A stretch of 64,000 nucleotides of DNA from Pisolithus tinctorius. Lineage: Eukaryota > Basidiomycota > Agaricomycetes > Boletales > Pisolithaceae. A model generated the notes under the pieces. That model saw only the letters and a program-made list of their open reading frames with translations. It did not search any database and was not told the DNA's origin. Made by a program: the position numbers and the translations under genes. Every line of letters starts with the position of its first letter. Within the stretch, counting starts at the first letter, position 1. The stretch is taken from the NCBI GenBank assembly GCA_024663395.1, contig JANFAH010000039.1:295501-359500 (forward strand), given 5' to 3'. Below, piece after piece: positions 33,890 through 44,439 of this stretch.

Positions 33890-34561
33890 TCGCTTTCAAT
33901 ATCGTCGTTTCCCTCGTGCATATCACTGTCAATGCGAATTAGAGTTGTATTATGTGTGTTTTCATGGACCCGGCCCGCATGGGTGGGTGCCCGGGTCGTC
34001 GTTGATCGGATGACTGCCCGTTTGTTGTTGTCGCATGCCCATGCTTCCTATCCGACCTGCTTCTTGTACTACCATATCGTGATGATTGCCAATGTAACTA
34101 ATATCGACCAGTAAATGCTGTTCGATGGCGGGCCTGATCGCATTACATTGGTGGTCCGTGGGTGCCAGCGGCTCTGCTCGCACTGCGGAAATGCTCATGA
34201 TTGAGAACGCCTTGGACCATAGATTCTCGACCTCCACGATGGAATCTTGCCGCATCAGTCGTGTACGACTCCGGCACGCACACAAAAGAGAGCAGAGAAA
34301 CTACACCTGCATAGATCACCCGTCCGTCATATCCTACACCCTGCATAATCTGGGATGTCTTGTCAATTGGGATGGCGGAGGGGAATTCCGTTCCCGGAGC
34401 GGAAAGAAAGAAAGATCACCACAAGCCAGGCACCGCGAGGAGGAACGATAGGTTCGACCGACAGGTAGGAGGGCTCAAAGTACGATGAACCACATTCTTT
34501 GGGCCATACAAAACACGTATAGTTACACTTCAGACAAGAGTACAAAACTGACCTTGTCACA
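33890..34561. other. Intergenic region at the edge of the repeat array
   Basis: About 670 bp, no recognised gene. The - strand frame 34285-33962 is open but featureless. Sequence near 34400-34560 begins to resemble the spacers found downstream of other inhibitor copies (for example GATCGTACAGGACACGC-like text), marking the left edge of the array. Confidence 0.4.
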
Positions 34562-34972
34562 TCATTCCCTACGGATAGGTTGGATTCTGCATAGCTGGGA
34601 AGGGAGGAAAGGAGGCGGCAGGGACGTCGTAGCGATTACGGGGCGAAGGAGAATCTGGAAATGATATGTGCATAATTGTCCCATGCGTGGGTGATGCGGT
34701 GTGATGCTCCCATTCAACAGGCTCACCGCCCCTTTCGATCTTTTCGATGCTAGGCATTATCGTATCGGTGTCCGGCCCATCCCGTGGATGCCAAGCATCA
34801 GTAACTTACATGCATGTATTCTGAGGCTCTCTGAGGGTGATAACCCACCCTTCGGGAGGCTGGTTCTCGAAGGCGAAGATGCAATCCTCCAGACCACAAA
34901 TGTTTCACGGGTCAACCGTAATGACATAGGTATTGTCCCCTCCGAGGACCGGCTCGATCGTAAACTGACCAC
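34562..34972 (-). pseudogene. I66-like protease inhibitor, copy P1, 5'-truncated and interrupted
   Basis: Matches exons 2-4 of the inhibitor family below. Exon 2 starts FTIEPVLGGDNTYVITV and is then broken by an in-frame TGA where other copies continue. Later parts are CIFAFENQPPEGWVI, an exon 3 with an altered sequence (ERGGEPVEWEHHT) and exon 4 ending SQLCRIQPIRRE, stop at 34562. Exon 1 is missing: just upstream of exon 2 the sequence switches to a dynamin fragment in the opposite sense, a clear rearrangement junction near 34975. Confidence 0.75.
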
Positions 34973-35388
34973 CATCGGGGGGCAAGGATACTCACCGGCG
35001 CGCAAAGCCTGCAGCCAGCTTTTTGTCAAATGAGGAAAATATCGACAGAGAGACCGGAAGTGATTGGGTGCAGCAGGACACTCACCTGTGCTCGAAATCG
35101 CCTGAATACAAGCCCCCGTCGAATGAGAAAAATATCAACAGAGGTCATGATTAGCCGGGACAACCTATTACGTTGCACGACAATCCCATATAATAGCGTT
35201 TCGTTGACATGGTGCATTTGGCAATTGACCACGAAATGATCCAAGGAACGGAACGCGGCCTCGACGGACTGCAAGTTGCAGGTGATGAAACATACGAGCA
35301 CTGTGCTACGATGCTCCAAGCACTATTGAAGAAGTTAGAAGGACTGCGTGTATCACGTACTGAGCTGAAGCGGTGGAGTGTTTGAGGT
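34973..35388 (+). pseudogene. Dynamin-like fragment: linker joined to GED by internal deletion
   Basis: The + strand matches parts of the dynamin-like gene D1 (40798-43937, -). From 34978 it matches the D1 linker unit (about 41990-41800); near 35193 it jumps to the GTPase effector domain part matching about 41030-40800, reading [24 protein letters not shown] text and ending near 35385 with an ELKRWSV-like C-terminus. About 0.75 kb of the parent is therefore deleted. It also has an in-frame stop. It is part of the left arm of the large inverted repeat. Confidence 0.75.
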
Positions 35389-35797
35389 TCCCACTCTTGT
35401 TTTTTTGCCTCTTCCTACCTGTGTCTTTGCTCCGCCAACCACTGGTCTGCCTATTGTTTAACTGAATGTACCTGTTTTGATATTCGAGTAACGTTGCCAC
35501 GAATTAGTGCATGCTCTTGACCTAACCTGAAATGTGATTCAATTATTGTCAATGAACTAGTATGCTCTGTAAGTGATGTCCTGGGCGCGGTGAAGTTGGA
35601 AGGTATTACTATCTTCGATGTTGTCGCGGGATGAGTGATCACAAATCTAGGCACCGCGAGGAACGACTGGCCCAACTCACGCAAGAGGGCTCAAAGTACG
35701 GTGAAGTGACACCACATAACATTCTTTAGATCGTACAGGACACGCATTGTTACAATTGTTACACTTCAGACACGACTACAAAGTTACCTTGCTCACA
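35389..35797. other. Spacer between dynamin fragment and inhibitor P2
   Basis: Reverse complement of the spacer at 40390-40797. It has no coding role I can see. Holds the 3' UTR regions of the two facing genes. Confidence 0.5.
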
Positions 35798-36430
35798 TCA
35801 CTCCCCAATAACACGTGTGAATCTGAACAGCTGTGTAGGGAGGAATTGAGGGGGTTCGGATAGTTGAACAACCAGGGGGTTGAGGAGAATCTGGAAATAT
35901 GGTGTGGACAATTGTTCCATATGCGAGAGAAGCAGTGGACCGTACCTGACGCTCGGGAAGGGGCTGTTCGCGCGGCGGGGCAGTCCATGCAAGAGGTCCA
36001 CCCCTCCTTTCGATGCTGGGCATCATCGTGTCGATGCGTGAGTCTCACGGATGCCAAGCACCGGTAACTTACGTGTATGCATTCTGAGGCTCTCTGTAGA
36101 TGATAACCCACTCCTCGGCAGGTTCGTTTTCGAAGGCAAAGACACGCTCGTCTTGACCGCGAGTGTTCCTTTTCTCGACGAGGATAACATATGTGTTGTC
36201 CCCTCCATTGACCAGCTCGATCGTGAACTGACCAAACCAAGGTCAACCAAGTTCTTATAAACAACGCACAAGATGAAAATTACCCTGGGAGGCAGAACTC
36301 CGTCGGGGAGGACTATGACTGGAATGGGAGGTGGGGGGAAAATGAGTGGTACGATATTGGAAACACCAAGGTTTTCCTGGTCTGCCACAGAGGTGATGAT
36401 GTACTGGCCAGGCGGGAGCTCGTTAACCAT
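35798..36430 (-). CDS. I66-like serine-protease inhibitor (beta-trefoil), copy P2
   Basis: Small, apparently intact four-exon gene. Exon 1 from 36430: MVNELPPGQYIITSVADQEN followed by a Pro-rich stretch (IFPPPPIPVIVLPDGVLPPR). Exon 2: FTIELVNGGDNTYVILVEKR, DERVFAFENEPAEEWVI, ending NAYT. Exon 3: IERRGGPLAWTAPPREQPLP. Exon 4: ILLNPLVVQLSEPPQFLPTQ, LFRFTRVIGE, stop at 35798. The pattern (GxYxI start, NAYxI, GWxAP-like, SEPPxFxxxQxFxx end) resembles the mushroom serine-protease inhibitors of MEROPS family I66, ~150-residue beta-trefoils made in the cytosol without signal peptide. The assignment rests on remembered family pattern; the inhibitory loop cannot be identified from sequence alone. Confidence 0.7.
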
Positions 36431-36500
36431 GTTGAAGATAATAGTAAAGCGGCTTGGTTGAGGAAAGCGACGACACCGGCCGCCCTTTTATCCTCTGAAG
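36425..36500 (-). promoter_or_regulatory. Core promoter of inhibitor P2
   Basis: Read on the - strand, a TATA-like element AGGATAAAAGGGCGGC lies about 60 bp upstream of the ATG, and ATTATCTTCAAC lies immediately before it. Both are shared with copies P3, P4 and P5. Confidence 0.6.
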
Positions 36501-36735
36501 ACCCGAGTACCTTCAAGGTCTTCGGAAGGCCGTGGACTCCATCCATCAGGACCATGAGGGCACTTTCATTTTCAACACTACTGGATTGGAACAGGCTCTG
36601 ATGGAATGTTCTACGCGTGCCGAAGAAGCATACCAAGATAGAGAAATCAATGCGAAGCCAGGAATACTGCACCATGAATATTGCGGGAACCGGATACCCG
36701 ACGGAGGCGCAAAATCAGTCCTGGATCGGGTGTAA
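36440..36735 (+). pseudogene. X segment, copy 1 (divergent from inhibitor P2)
   Basis: Frame reads DHEGTFIFNTTGLEQALMEC and EEAYQDREINAKPG, ending VLDRV at 36735. Related segments lie at 39760-39429 (-) and 46735-46380 (-), always starting head to head with an inhibitor gene. The three copies keep different frames, so at least some are broken. No family recognised. May be a decayed gene sharing the inhibitor promoter. Confidence 0.4.
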
Positions 36736-36954
36736 GTTGTAATCAAATCCTGCTCGTGCTATCACGCAAGTTTGCGCGGTGCGCACTCCATGCAACAGGG
36801 GTGTCGTTGGAATAAACTGACTTACCTCGGGATCTCCCGTTGCTTGGGGTCCACTGAAGATCACGATCACTAGCGTTTTTGACGCAGAAGTATTTCTGGA
36901 ATGCCGCACAGAGGTTGGTTCTCTACGACAACACCCCTAGAGGACCACGTACTA

Positions 36955-37240
36955 AGTCAGATGTTCGTGAAGGACATCTTTACCAAGCAATCACTCCATG
37001 ACCTGACGCGTGTTGTGGGGAACTTACCCCATCGGAGATCGTCCTTCATCCACACTGCTGTCTTGCTCGCGATAGAGTATGGGTACGAGACTACCATATT
37101 GTATAAGCTAGACGCCGACTCCAGTGCGATGGTATCCGAAATTGCTGCCGGTCGGCGTAATCGAGTGGAGAAACTAAACAAGGAACTTCTGATTCTTGCA
37201 TTTCAAAGATTTCGGAACTTTGCGATTGAAGCCACTCGCA
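36955..37240 (-). pseudogene. W segment, copy in left arm
   Basis: On the - strand the frame 37181-36957 reads ALESASSLYNMVVSYPYSIA followed by SKTAVWMKDDLRWGKF, then a splice-like GTAAGTT-type site. Related text (NMVVSYP...IAS...DDLQW) occurs at 38880-39140 and, more weakly, at 45840-46080, 52850-53140 and 61590-61820, all on +. No family recognised; only part of a gene appears to be present. Confidence 0.4.
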
Positions 37241-37430
37241 CGTGTACCAAGATGGCAGCGAGCGAGAATTGCGAAATTCGTCTGCATATCATCATGTTCA
37301 GAAAGTCCAGGCTGCTACCCCAGAGTCCAATTAAATGTCGAACGTTGCTTTTACATGATCTAGGTGCATGGGCCAACTCTGTCGCCAGAGCCCGGGTTCT
37401 TCTTCCCAGGTGCTTATAGGGTCCCCGGTG

Positions 37431-38734
37431 AGACGGTTGCCTCATTGAGATGAGCTCGATGATTATGTACCGTAGCCTGGCTATGCGTTTATTGATCGGC
37501 CACAGTTTGTGGTCCACGGTACAATAGTCGCATTTCAGTGCCAGCTAGTCTTCCCAAGCAGAGATAGTCAAAGGAGGACCAAGTACTATCGTCTTCTCTC
37601 GGTGACCAGACTGGGTCGAGACAACGACCAGTTATTTCCAGTAATAGTTTATTGGCAGGTCCCAAAAGCTACGATGGTAATCAGTCGAGTATCATAAGGG
37701 GTATTTGAAGTCAACTTCTGGAAGGCCTCACAGTTGATTGATGGTTTGCATTGGAGTACGACCTAATTCTGCGGCGTGCCTGCGGTCCAAAAGCATTCAT
37801 ACGGAGCATCATAGCATGGCCGCCTTGCCTCGACGTAAATCCCTTGAGCACATGCGGATCAAAGGCTGAACGAACGTTTAGCTTTTGAGGGTGTCTGGGG
37901 CGGCGTCGCCCTCCGCATGGTGATTTGGAAGCCTCAACGCATGTTACCCCGTCCGCGTTTGAGTTTTCCTAAGATTAGAGTGCGTTCCACTCGCGCGAGC
38001 TAGGTCAGATATTGTAGCGTGGACGACAACACAACAAAGGGGGAGTGAATAGAGTGCTTACATATCTCGGGCCTTGAAAGACGAATTTCGGAGTGCAGTG
38101 ACCTTGTAAACAAGGTGACCTTACAAAAACCGCACAACTTGACTCAACCTCTTCACATATCCTAATTCCAAGTTCGTTACAACAACTGTGCATATTGAGC
38201 CAACTGAAAAATCAACTCTGATGGGAACACCGTCGCTCTTAGGTTCTCGCCCATTTGTTGGCTAAACGACTGGAGGGTTGACTGAGGCAAAACGTTTCTG
38301 CGTGGAGATGGGGTTACAGCGTGTACCCTCCCCTGGGATACTTACATCAAGTCCAGCCTTACACATGGATATAGCTTTACATAGCTTTACAATGGTTATG
38401 TAAAGCAGTTACAAAGGTGAACCAAAGCAAGGTCAATGGAAAATCAAGGAATATCAAGGAATGAAACTAGTAGTGATATACTGTCATTGTTTGAAACTGA
38501 ACTCAAGAGCCACACCGCGCGGCTGAAATGAGCCCTCACCCCACAGGCGCATCACCACCTATCTGACGAAGTGTCTTCTCCAATGTGTTCCCACCTACGA
38601 TCCTTTGGTGGAAGTTGATTACACAACCCTGTTTCATCCTTGAACTTCTCCAAGCGCGAATTAAGTTTGAAGTTGTGTCCAAAATATGTATATCCCGACA
38701 ACATTTTTTCCCTCCACATCTGGAGGGACACTGT
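37431..38734. other. Spacer between the inverted-repeat arms
   Basis: 1.3 kb loop with no recognised gene. Contains small direct repeats: TAGCTTTACA twice at about 38370-38390 and ATCAAGGAAT twice at about 38443-38462. Nothing here looks like a transposase, terminal repeat or replication origin. Confidence 0.5.
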
Positions 38735-38879
38735 GCACCTGGGAGGAGGAACCCGGGCTCTGGCGACGAGGTTGACCGTGGCACCAACTTGGTCATGTAA
38801 AAAGCAACGTTTGACATTGAAGTCGTTTTTGGTATGTAGCAGCCTGGACTCTATTAGCTGAAGCGCTGACATATGGTCG

Positions 38880-39140
38880 CACCTCGCACCTGACTTTTAC
38901 TTCCGAACGTATTGGATATCTCTACAATCGCAAAGTTCCGAAGGATCTTTGAAATGCGAATACTAGAGGCTCCGAATTTTGTTGCCCCATTCAAATATGT
39001 CAACCTGGCGCAATTGTGGGCACCGGTGCACCGCCAGGGACCTGGTTGGCGTTTAGCTCGTACAATATGGTAGTTTCGTACCCATCCTATATCGCGAGCG
39101 AGTCAACGATGTGGATAAGGGACGATCTCCAATGGGTTGA
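38880..39140 (+). pseudogene. W segment, copy in right arm
   Basis: Reads SYNMVVSYPYSIASESTMW and RDDLQWVEH before a stop, aligned with the left-arm copy in the other orientation. Upstream text (TATCTCTACAATCGCAAAGTT) corresponds to TGTCCAGAACTGTAAGTTTC at 52890. Frame broken by a stop; see the left-arm W copy. Confidence 0.4.
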
Positions 39141-39428
39141 GCACTAGGTAAGTTCTCCACAAAACGGTCAGGTTACGGAGCGATTATCTGGGTAGAGCGT
39201 CGTTCACAATCATCCGACTCAGTAGATGGTCATCCAAGGGTATGTCGAGAGAACCAACCCCTGCGCGGCATTCCGGGAAGACTTCTGTGTCAAAAACGCT
39301 AGTGGTCTTCAGTGTACCCCAAGCAAAGTGGAATCCCAAGGTAGGTCCTCGCTCCTATGATGCCCTTGTTGCATGAAGTCTCTACTGCGCAAACTTGCGT
39401 GACAGCACGAGCACGATTCTATGACAAC

Positions 39429-39760
39429 TTACACCCGATCTAGGACGGTTTTTGCGCCCTTCGTCTGATCTTCGGTTCCCGCAATATGCAACGCAAATTG
39501 ACGCACAAGTCCTCCAGTGAGGTACCGTACCTCAGGCTTCGCATTGATCACTATATCCTGGTATGCTTCTTCAGAACATTCCATCAGAGCTTGTTCTAAT
39601 CCAGTAGTATTGAAAGTGCCCTCATGACCTTGACGTGTGGAATCCAAGGCCTTCCGAAGACCTTGAAGGCACAGGTACTCAATCCTCAGAGGATAAATGG
39701 GCGATGGGGTGTCGCTGCTTTCCGAACGAAGCCGCCCAACTATTATCTTCAGCATGGCTG
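39429..39760 (-). pseudogene. X segment, copy 2 (divergent from inhibitor P3)
   Basis: Frame on - reads LRKALDSTRQGHEGTFNTTG, LEQALMECSEEAYQD, INAKPEVRYLTGGL and ends VLDRV. Best preserved of the X copies (111 codons open from 39764). Starts inside the inhibitor P3 leader, so both would use one bidirectional promoter. No family recognised. Confidence 0.4.
39688..39753 (+). promoter_or_regulatory. Core promoter of inhibitor P3
   Basis: AGGATAAATGGGCG at about 39690-39703 and ATTATCTTCAGC directly before the ATG, matching the P2, P4 and P5 arrangement with the same spacing (about 50-60 bp). Confidence 0.6.
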
Positions 39761-40389
39761 ACAAGCTTCTTCACGGCCAGTACATCATCACCTCTGTGGC
39801 AGACAATGAAAACCTTGGCGTCTCCAATATACCCCCTATTCCTATTTTCCCCCCGCCTCCCATTCCAGTCATAGTCCTCCCCGATGGAGTTCTGCCTCCC
39901 AGGGTAATTCTCATCTTGTGCGTTGTTTATAAGAACTTGGTTGACCTTGGTTTGGTCAGTTCACGATCGAGTCGGTCAATGGAGGGAACAACACATACGT
40001 TATCCTTCTCGGGAAAAGGAACACCCGCGGCCAAGACGAGCGTGTCTTTGCCGTTGAAAACGAACCTGCCGAGGAGTGGATTATCACCTACAGTGAGCTT
40101 CAGAATGCATACACGTAAGTTACTGGTGCTTGGGATCAATGGGAGTCACGCATCGATTCGATGATGCCCAGCATCGAAAGGAGGGGTGAACCTCTTGGAT
40201 GGACTGCTCCGCCGCGCAAAGAGCCCCTTCCTGAGCGTCAGGTATGGCCCACCGCTTCTCCTGCATATGGAACAATCATTTACATCATATTTCCAGATCC
40301 TTCTCCGCCCCCTGATTATTCAACCATCCGAACCCCCTCGATTCCTCCCTTCGCAGCTGTTCAGATTGACACCTGTACCTCGGGAGTGA
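39754..40389 (+). CDS. I66-like serine-protease inhibitor, copy P3
   Basis: Exons 39754-39903, 39960-40114, 40172-40241 and 40297-40389 join in frame to 155 residues. Start MADKLLHGQYIITSVADNEN, then the Pro-rich IPIFPPPPIPVIVLPDGVLP. Exon 2: FTIESVNGGNNTYVILLGKR, DERVFAVENEPAEEWII. Exon 3: IERRGEPLGWTAPPRKEPLP. Exon 4: ILLRPLIIQPSEPPRFLPSQ, LFRLTPVPRE. Very close to P2, so the two are the inverted-repeat pair. No signal peptide; cytosolic defence or regulatory role inferred from the I66 family. The gene faces dynamin D1 tail to tail across a 408-bp spacer. Confidence 0.72.
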
Positions 40390-40797
40390 TGTGAGCAAGG
40401 TAACTTTGTAGTCGTGTCTGAAGTGTAACGATTGTAACGATGCGTGTCCTGTATGATCTAAAGAATGTTGTGTGATGTCACTTCACCGTTCTTTGAGCCC
40501 CACTGCGTGAGTTGGACTAGTCGCTCTTCGCAGTACCCAGCTTTTTGGAATCACTCATCCTGCGACAACATCGAAGATAGTAATACCTTCCATCTTCACT
40601 GCGCCCAGGACACCACTTACAGAATATACTAGCTCGTTAATTGAATCGCATTTCAGGTTGGGTCAAGAGCACACGCACTTCGTGGCAACGCTACTCGAAT
40701 ATCAAAACAAGTACATTCAGTTAAGCAAAAGGCAGACCAAGTGGTTGGCGAAACAAAGGGACAGGACGGAAGAGGCAAACAAACACCAGTGGGAACC
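40390..40797. other. Spacer between inhibitor P3 and dynamin D1
   Basis: 408 bp, homologous to 35389-35797 (inverted) and, over its central part, to 47970-48150, 54560-54720 and 58310-58490. No coding evidence on either strand beyond short frames. Probably 3' UTRs. Confidence 0.5.
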
Positions 40798-43700
40798 TCA
40801 AACACTCAACCGCTTCAGCTCGGTACGTGCCGCACGCAGTCTTTCTAACTTCTTCAATAGTTCTTGTCTCTTCGATGCGATGGCCGCAGGTTCTTGGAGC
40901 ATTGCAGCACAGCGCTCGTGTGCACCATCACCTGCAACTTGCAGTCCGTCCAGGAGGGCCTCGTCGAGGCCGCGTTCCATTCCTCGGACCATTTCGTGGT
41001 CAATTGCCAAATGCACCATGTCAACGAAACGCTTGTATGCAACTGTCAACGAATGCGCATCAGCTTTCTTCGTTCGGATAGAAGGAATCACAAGGTATAC
41101 ACCTTGAAAATATCCTCGGACGCTCGCCATTATTCCCAGCGCCACCTCCAACGGGTCCGGGGGTAGCAATCTGGGCAAATCTTCAACTGTCGCAGAGATT
41201 CCGAGCTCCTTCAGCGTCGATAGCGCCCTGTTCACAGTCTCCACTCTATTCTGGTCGACCGCCAGTTGTCGAATGTTGGACATGATATCCTGGTTATTGT
41301 CTCTGCAGCCCCTGTAGTACGCGAGGAACTTGTCGCGATAGTCGGTGTAGTAATGAGTATTCAGAGTTGCGGGCGCTCTCTCCACTTGAAGTAACCAATT
41401 CACTTTCTCCTTTGCATGAGTTGCAGCTAAGTCAAGGTGGTCGTAAACGATCATCCTTGGAGGACTTAGTACGTGACGCCTACTTTGCAAAGCAAACGGG
41501 ATTGCTTACAGCACGGATTGCTTGACGCCACCCTTCCCCAAGTGTGCGAAATGGTCATCCACCATTTTCCCGATGCGTTCCCTAACAATGCTATGTACAA
41601 TGTCAAAAAGGTCGATGGCGGGTTCTTGCCATTTCTTCACTATCATGGAGATGTAGGCCGCTTGGACAACGAAGGGATAATAGTCAGGCAGTTCACGTGT
41701 GCGGCAGCTGTATTGTGAAGAGTTAATGAAACACTCTGGAGGAATGGAACCAAGACCGACTTCTGGGCTCTTCGCATGACTTCGTCAATATATATGGGAT
41801 TGTCGTGCAACATAACAGGTAGTCCAGGCTTATCATGACCTCTGTCGATAATTTTCTTATTCGATGGGCGCTTGGATCCAGGCAATTTTGTCCGCAAGTG
41901 AGTATCCTGCTGCACCAAATCACTTCCAGCCTCTCTGTCGATATTTTCCTCATCTGCAAAAAACCTGGTTGCAAGCTTTGCGCGCCGCTGAGTATCCTTC
42001 CCCTCCAATGAATCGGGGATAGGGGCCGAGAGATAGACTTCGTGTTTGACGTTCGCGAAATGAGGTCGTAGGGATTGTACAAGTCCATTTTCGTCAGGGG
42101 TGCCTTTACGATCCTCCGAAAGTACCGAGGGGAACCCGTTCATGTTACGATGAATTTCGCCCACAGCCTTGGTAGACGGCTCTAACGGCAATTTTGCAGG
42201 GCGACGACGTGTAACAGGTGGTGGACCGGGCTCGTCGTCATCACCTTCATCCGTTTGGTCAACAATTTCCTCATTCGACAAAAACTTGATGGCGGGCAAT
42301 TTTGTTCGCCTGCGAGTATCTTTCCGCTCCCATGGCACGAAATTAGGAGCCGTGGAATATATTTCTCGTTTGAACTTTTCAGAATGAGTTCGGATTGTTT
42401 GCACAAGTCCGTTTTCGTCCGGGGTGCCTTTAAGACACTCCGAAACCTCCCTGGTGAACCCATTCAGGACATGATGGATTTCGCCCACAGGATTGCTCGA
42501 CGGCTCTGGCGGCAATTCTCCAAGTTCACTCTGCACTTGTAGTATTACCTCCTGTAGTTCTTCTTGAATCTCAGGGAGTCTGCATACGCACACCCATTAG
42601 CATGATCTGGTATAGCACCCATAAACAAGGTTAACACGGATATACAACAAACCTTCTGGCGATTAACTCTGCGAGGATTGCACTGAGGCGCTCTGTAAGT
42701 CTGCTGGTACCAAGGAATCGATGTAGATGCGAATCGAGGCTGGACCATGGTTTCGTTGTTGCAAAGAAGTCTCTCTCCATGTTCCGAGCGCCAACCCAGT
42801 TTATCCCCTGGGAAATATCATGAGAGCTTGGCTGCTTGACGCAATACCAGTTGTTATCAAGCGGTTCAACTTCGTTTCGGATGAGACGGATCCATGATTC
42901 TTCTTCGCCACGGGGAATGCGATCTGGTTTCGTGAGGACACCTGCCATGTGACGAGGTTAACGGAGCAGAAGGGGAGAGGGTCGCTGTGACTTACCTACT
43001 GTACGCTTCCCCTCTGGATCATGTTGCTTTGCAAGGTGATGCGCCCCTTGATTCTCAAAATCCGCTATAGAAAACATCAATGCTTGTATGCACTCAATGG
43101 ATGGTAAGACTCGCTTTCGCAAGCAACCGTGAGAAGGATCAGACAGCTTGGCTTCTCAATGTATGATGTGACGAGGTCTTTCACTAACTCGATGTCGTTG
43201 ACATTACCTGCAAGTCCGACGCTCGCAATAAGCCCAGGCAAATCGACAAACGACAAGTCAGCGAGCTCTCGACCACTAATCTCCAAGGAAACGTAGTTGC
43301 GTGAAAATGATGTTTCATTTCCACCTGAAGGGACCTTGACAACTTCGAGGAATTTTTCATGGTCGGTGTTTGGGTTCAAAATTGCACACTGTGCCCGGCG
43401 AATACGCTCTTCCACATGAACCTTATCGGAGATGGGGTCACCGAACGGTATGATGTTGGGTTTAATGGGTGAGCCACGTTCGTCTGTAATAAAATGAAGT
43501 TTGACGACACAAGTCCAAGGTGTGTCTGCTTGTGTAAGCTTGCACTCCGTAGGACACCTCCAGGAACGGGGATTGTCACTGACCACCATTGACCAGAGGT
43601 TGAATAACATACCTTGTGCAAGTGCCCTGAGAACGAGGAAGGGTGATGCCAGAAATTGATTCAATGAGGGATGATTTGCCTGCACTTTGATTGCCGATGA

Positions 43701-43937
43701 CCGCAATCATAGGGAGGTCAATATCCCTCTGAACCCTGGTACAGGAACCAATCTATGTGTCGGTTGGCATGCAGCACGAGGGATGCACACGTACCCTGTA
43801 TTACGAAGGCGGTTGATTAGATCCAGCATGGCACGACGCTGGCTCGCAGTGGCAGGGTCGGAAAGTCCAACACCGCCATTGGTGCCAGCAGACGGAAGCG
43901 AGTCTAAGAATGCGAGGCGTGGAAAGGACGGCATCAT
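40798..43937 (-). CDS. Dynamin-like large GTPase, copy D1 (linker duplicated)
   Basis: Mx/Vps1-like GTPase without a PH domain. Exon 1 (43937-43795): [20 protein letters not shown] to INRLRNTG. Exon 2 (43735-43613): [14 protein letters not shown] and the P-loop [16 protein letters not shown], then [10 protein letters not shown] (switch I Thr). Exon 3 (about 43560-43100): [41 protein letters not shown]3 [13 protein letters not shown]. Then G4 in [20 protein letters not shown]. Stalk: [97 protein letters not shown] to [10 protein letters not shown], stop 40798. All G motifs intact. The stalk linker is about 150 residues longer than in D2/D3 because a ~100-residue unit beginning EPS..VGEIH is repeated. 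Confidence 0.85.
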
Positions 43938-44290
43938 TCTTGGGGGAATAATTCACGCGACTGGCGGATCCTGTTTTTATGTCGTGGGCATATGCAGTGC
44001 GACCAACTCCTATTGATCAATAGAACTCCTAAAAAGAAGGTTGGGGATAATGAAAAACACGAGGATATATGTCAGCTAGATATGCAGAACTCTGCGGTGC
44101 GGACAGCGTGCACTGCCTATGCCTATGGTACACAAGCAGATTTCCCCAGTTTCGTCTTGACTTGTCCTGCAATGGCTTGCAGGAACTCATCATCATACAA
44201 CAGGTAGGTCTACGGCCACGTCTCGCCTGGGTGGTTGGACCATAAGTAAATAAGTGATGAGATGCGGTCGACAATAGTAAGGAACACGAG
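43938..44290 (-). other. Y block upstream of D1
   Basis: Matches the blocks upstream of D2 (51540-52000) and D3 (57776-58270). It contains the shared CTCCTAAAAAGAAGG element near 44022-44040 and text related to LLYDGELLEAAAGQAETEL-like frames seen in the other copies, but in D1's block the frame is broken. Possibly a decayed upstream gene or a long leader. Confidence 0.4.
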
Positions 44291-44439
44291 GCGAACCTTC
44301 CATTCCATCAATTGCCGCAGCATTGACACCCACAGCGCCCAAGTCAGAAATCAGCGCATCAGCTCCATAGTGACTTATCGCCTCACCCCATGATAGTTTC
44401 CTTTTCTCCCTTGTACATATGACCTCGTATTCAACATCA

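Larger units (their letters stand above)
34975..37430 (+). repeat. Left arm of large inverted repeat
   Basis: Collinear in reverse complement with 38735 to about 41110 (plus D1 linker sequence for its left end). From outside inwards it contains the dynamin fragment, the spacer, inhibitor P2, the X segment and the W segment. Sample matches: 36720-36790 against 39440-39375 (around the CACGCAAGTTTGCGC string) and 37370-37425 against 38800-38735 (around CGCCAGAGCCCGGGTTC). The arms differ by many substitutions and small indels, so this is not a fresh or artefactual copy. Confidence 0.85.
38735..41110 (-). repeat. Right arm of large inverted repeat
   Basis: Reverse-complement partner of 34975-37430: W segment, X segment, inhibitor P3, spacer and the 3' end of dynamin gene D1, in mirrored order. 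The right arm retains full D1 continuing past the repeat, whereas the left arm has only a deleted fragment. Confidence 0.85.

Noticed and set aside
36901..37419. 172-codon + strand frame in the left arm as a gene
   Set aside because: Runs antisense to the W segment; the corresponding frame in the right arm is not kept open, so it is likely a shadow.
37431..38734. Loop of the inverted repeat as a transposon
   Set aside because: No transposase, reverse transcriptase, terminal repeats or target-site duplication visible; the small direct repeats are too short.
34975..41110. Inverted repeat as pure assembly artefact
   Set aside because: The arms differ by many substitutions, indels and a large deletion in the left arm, which an assembly duplication would not produce.
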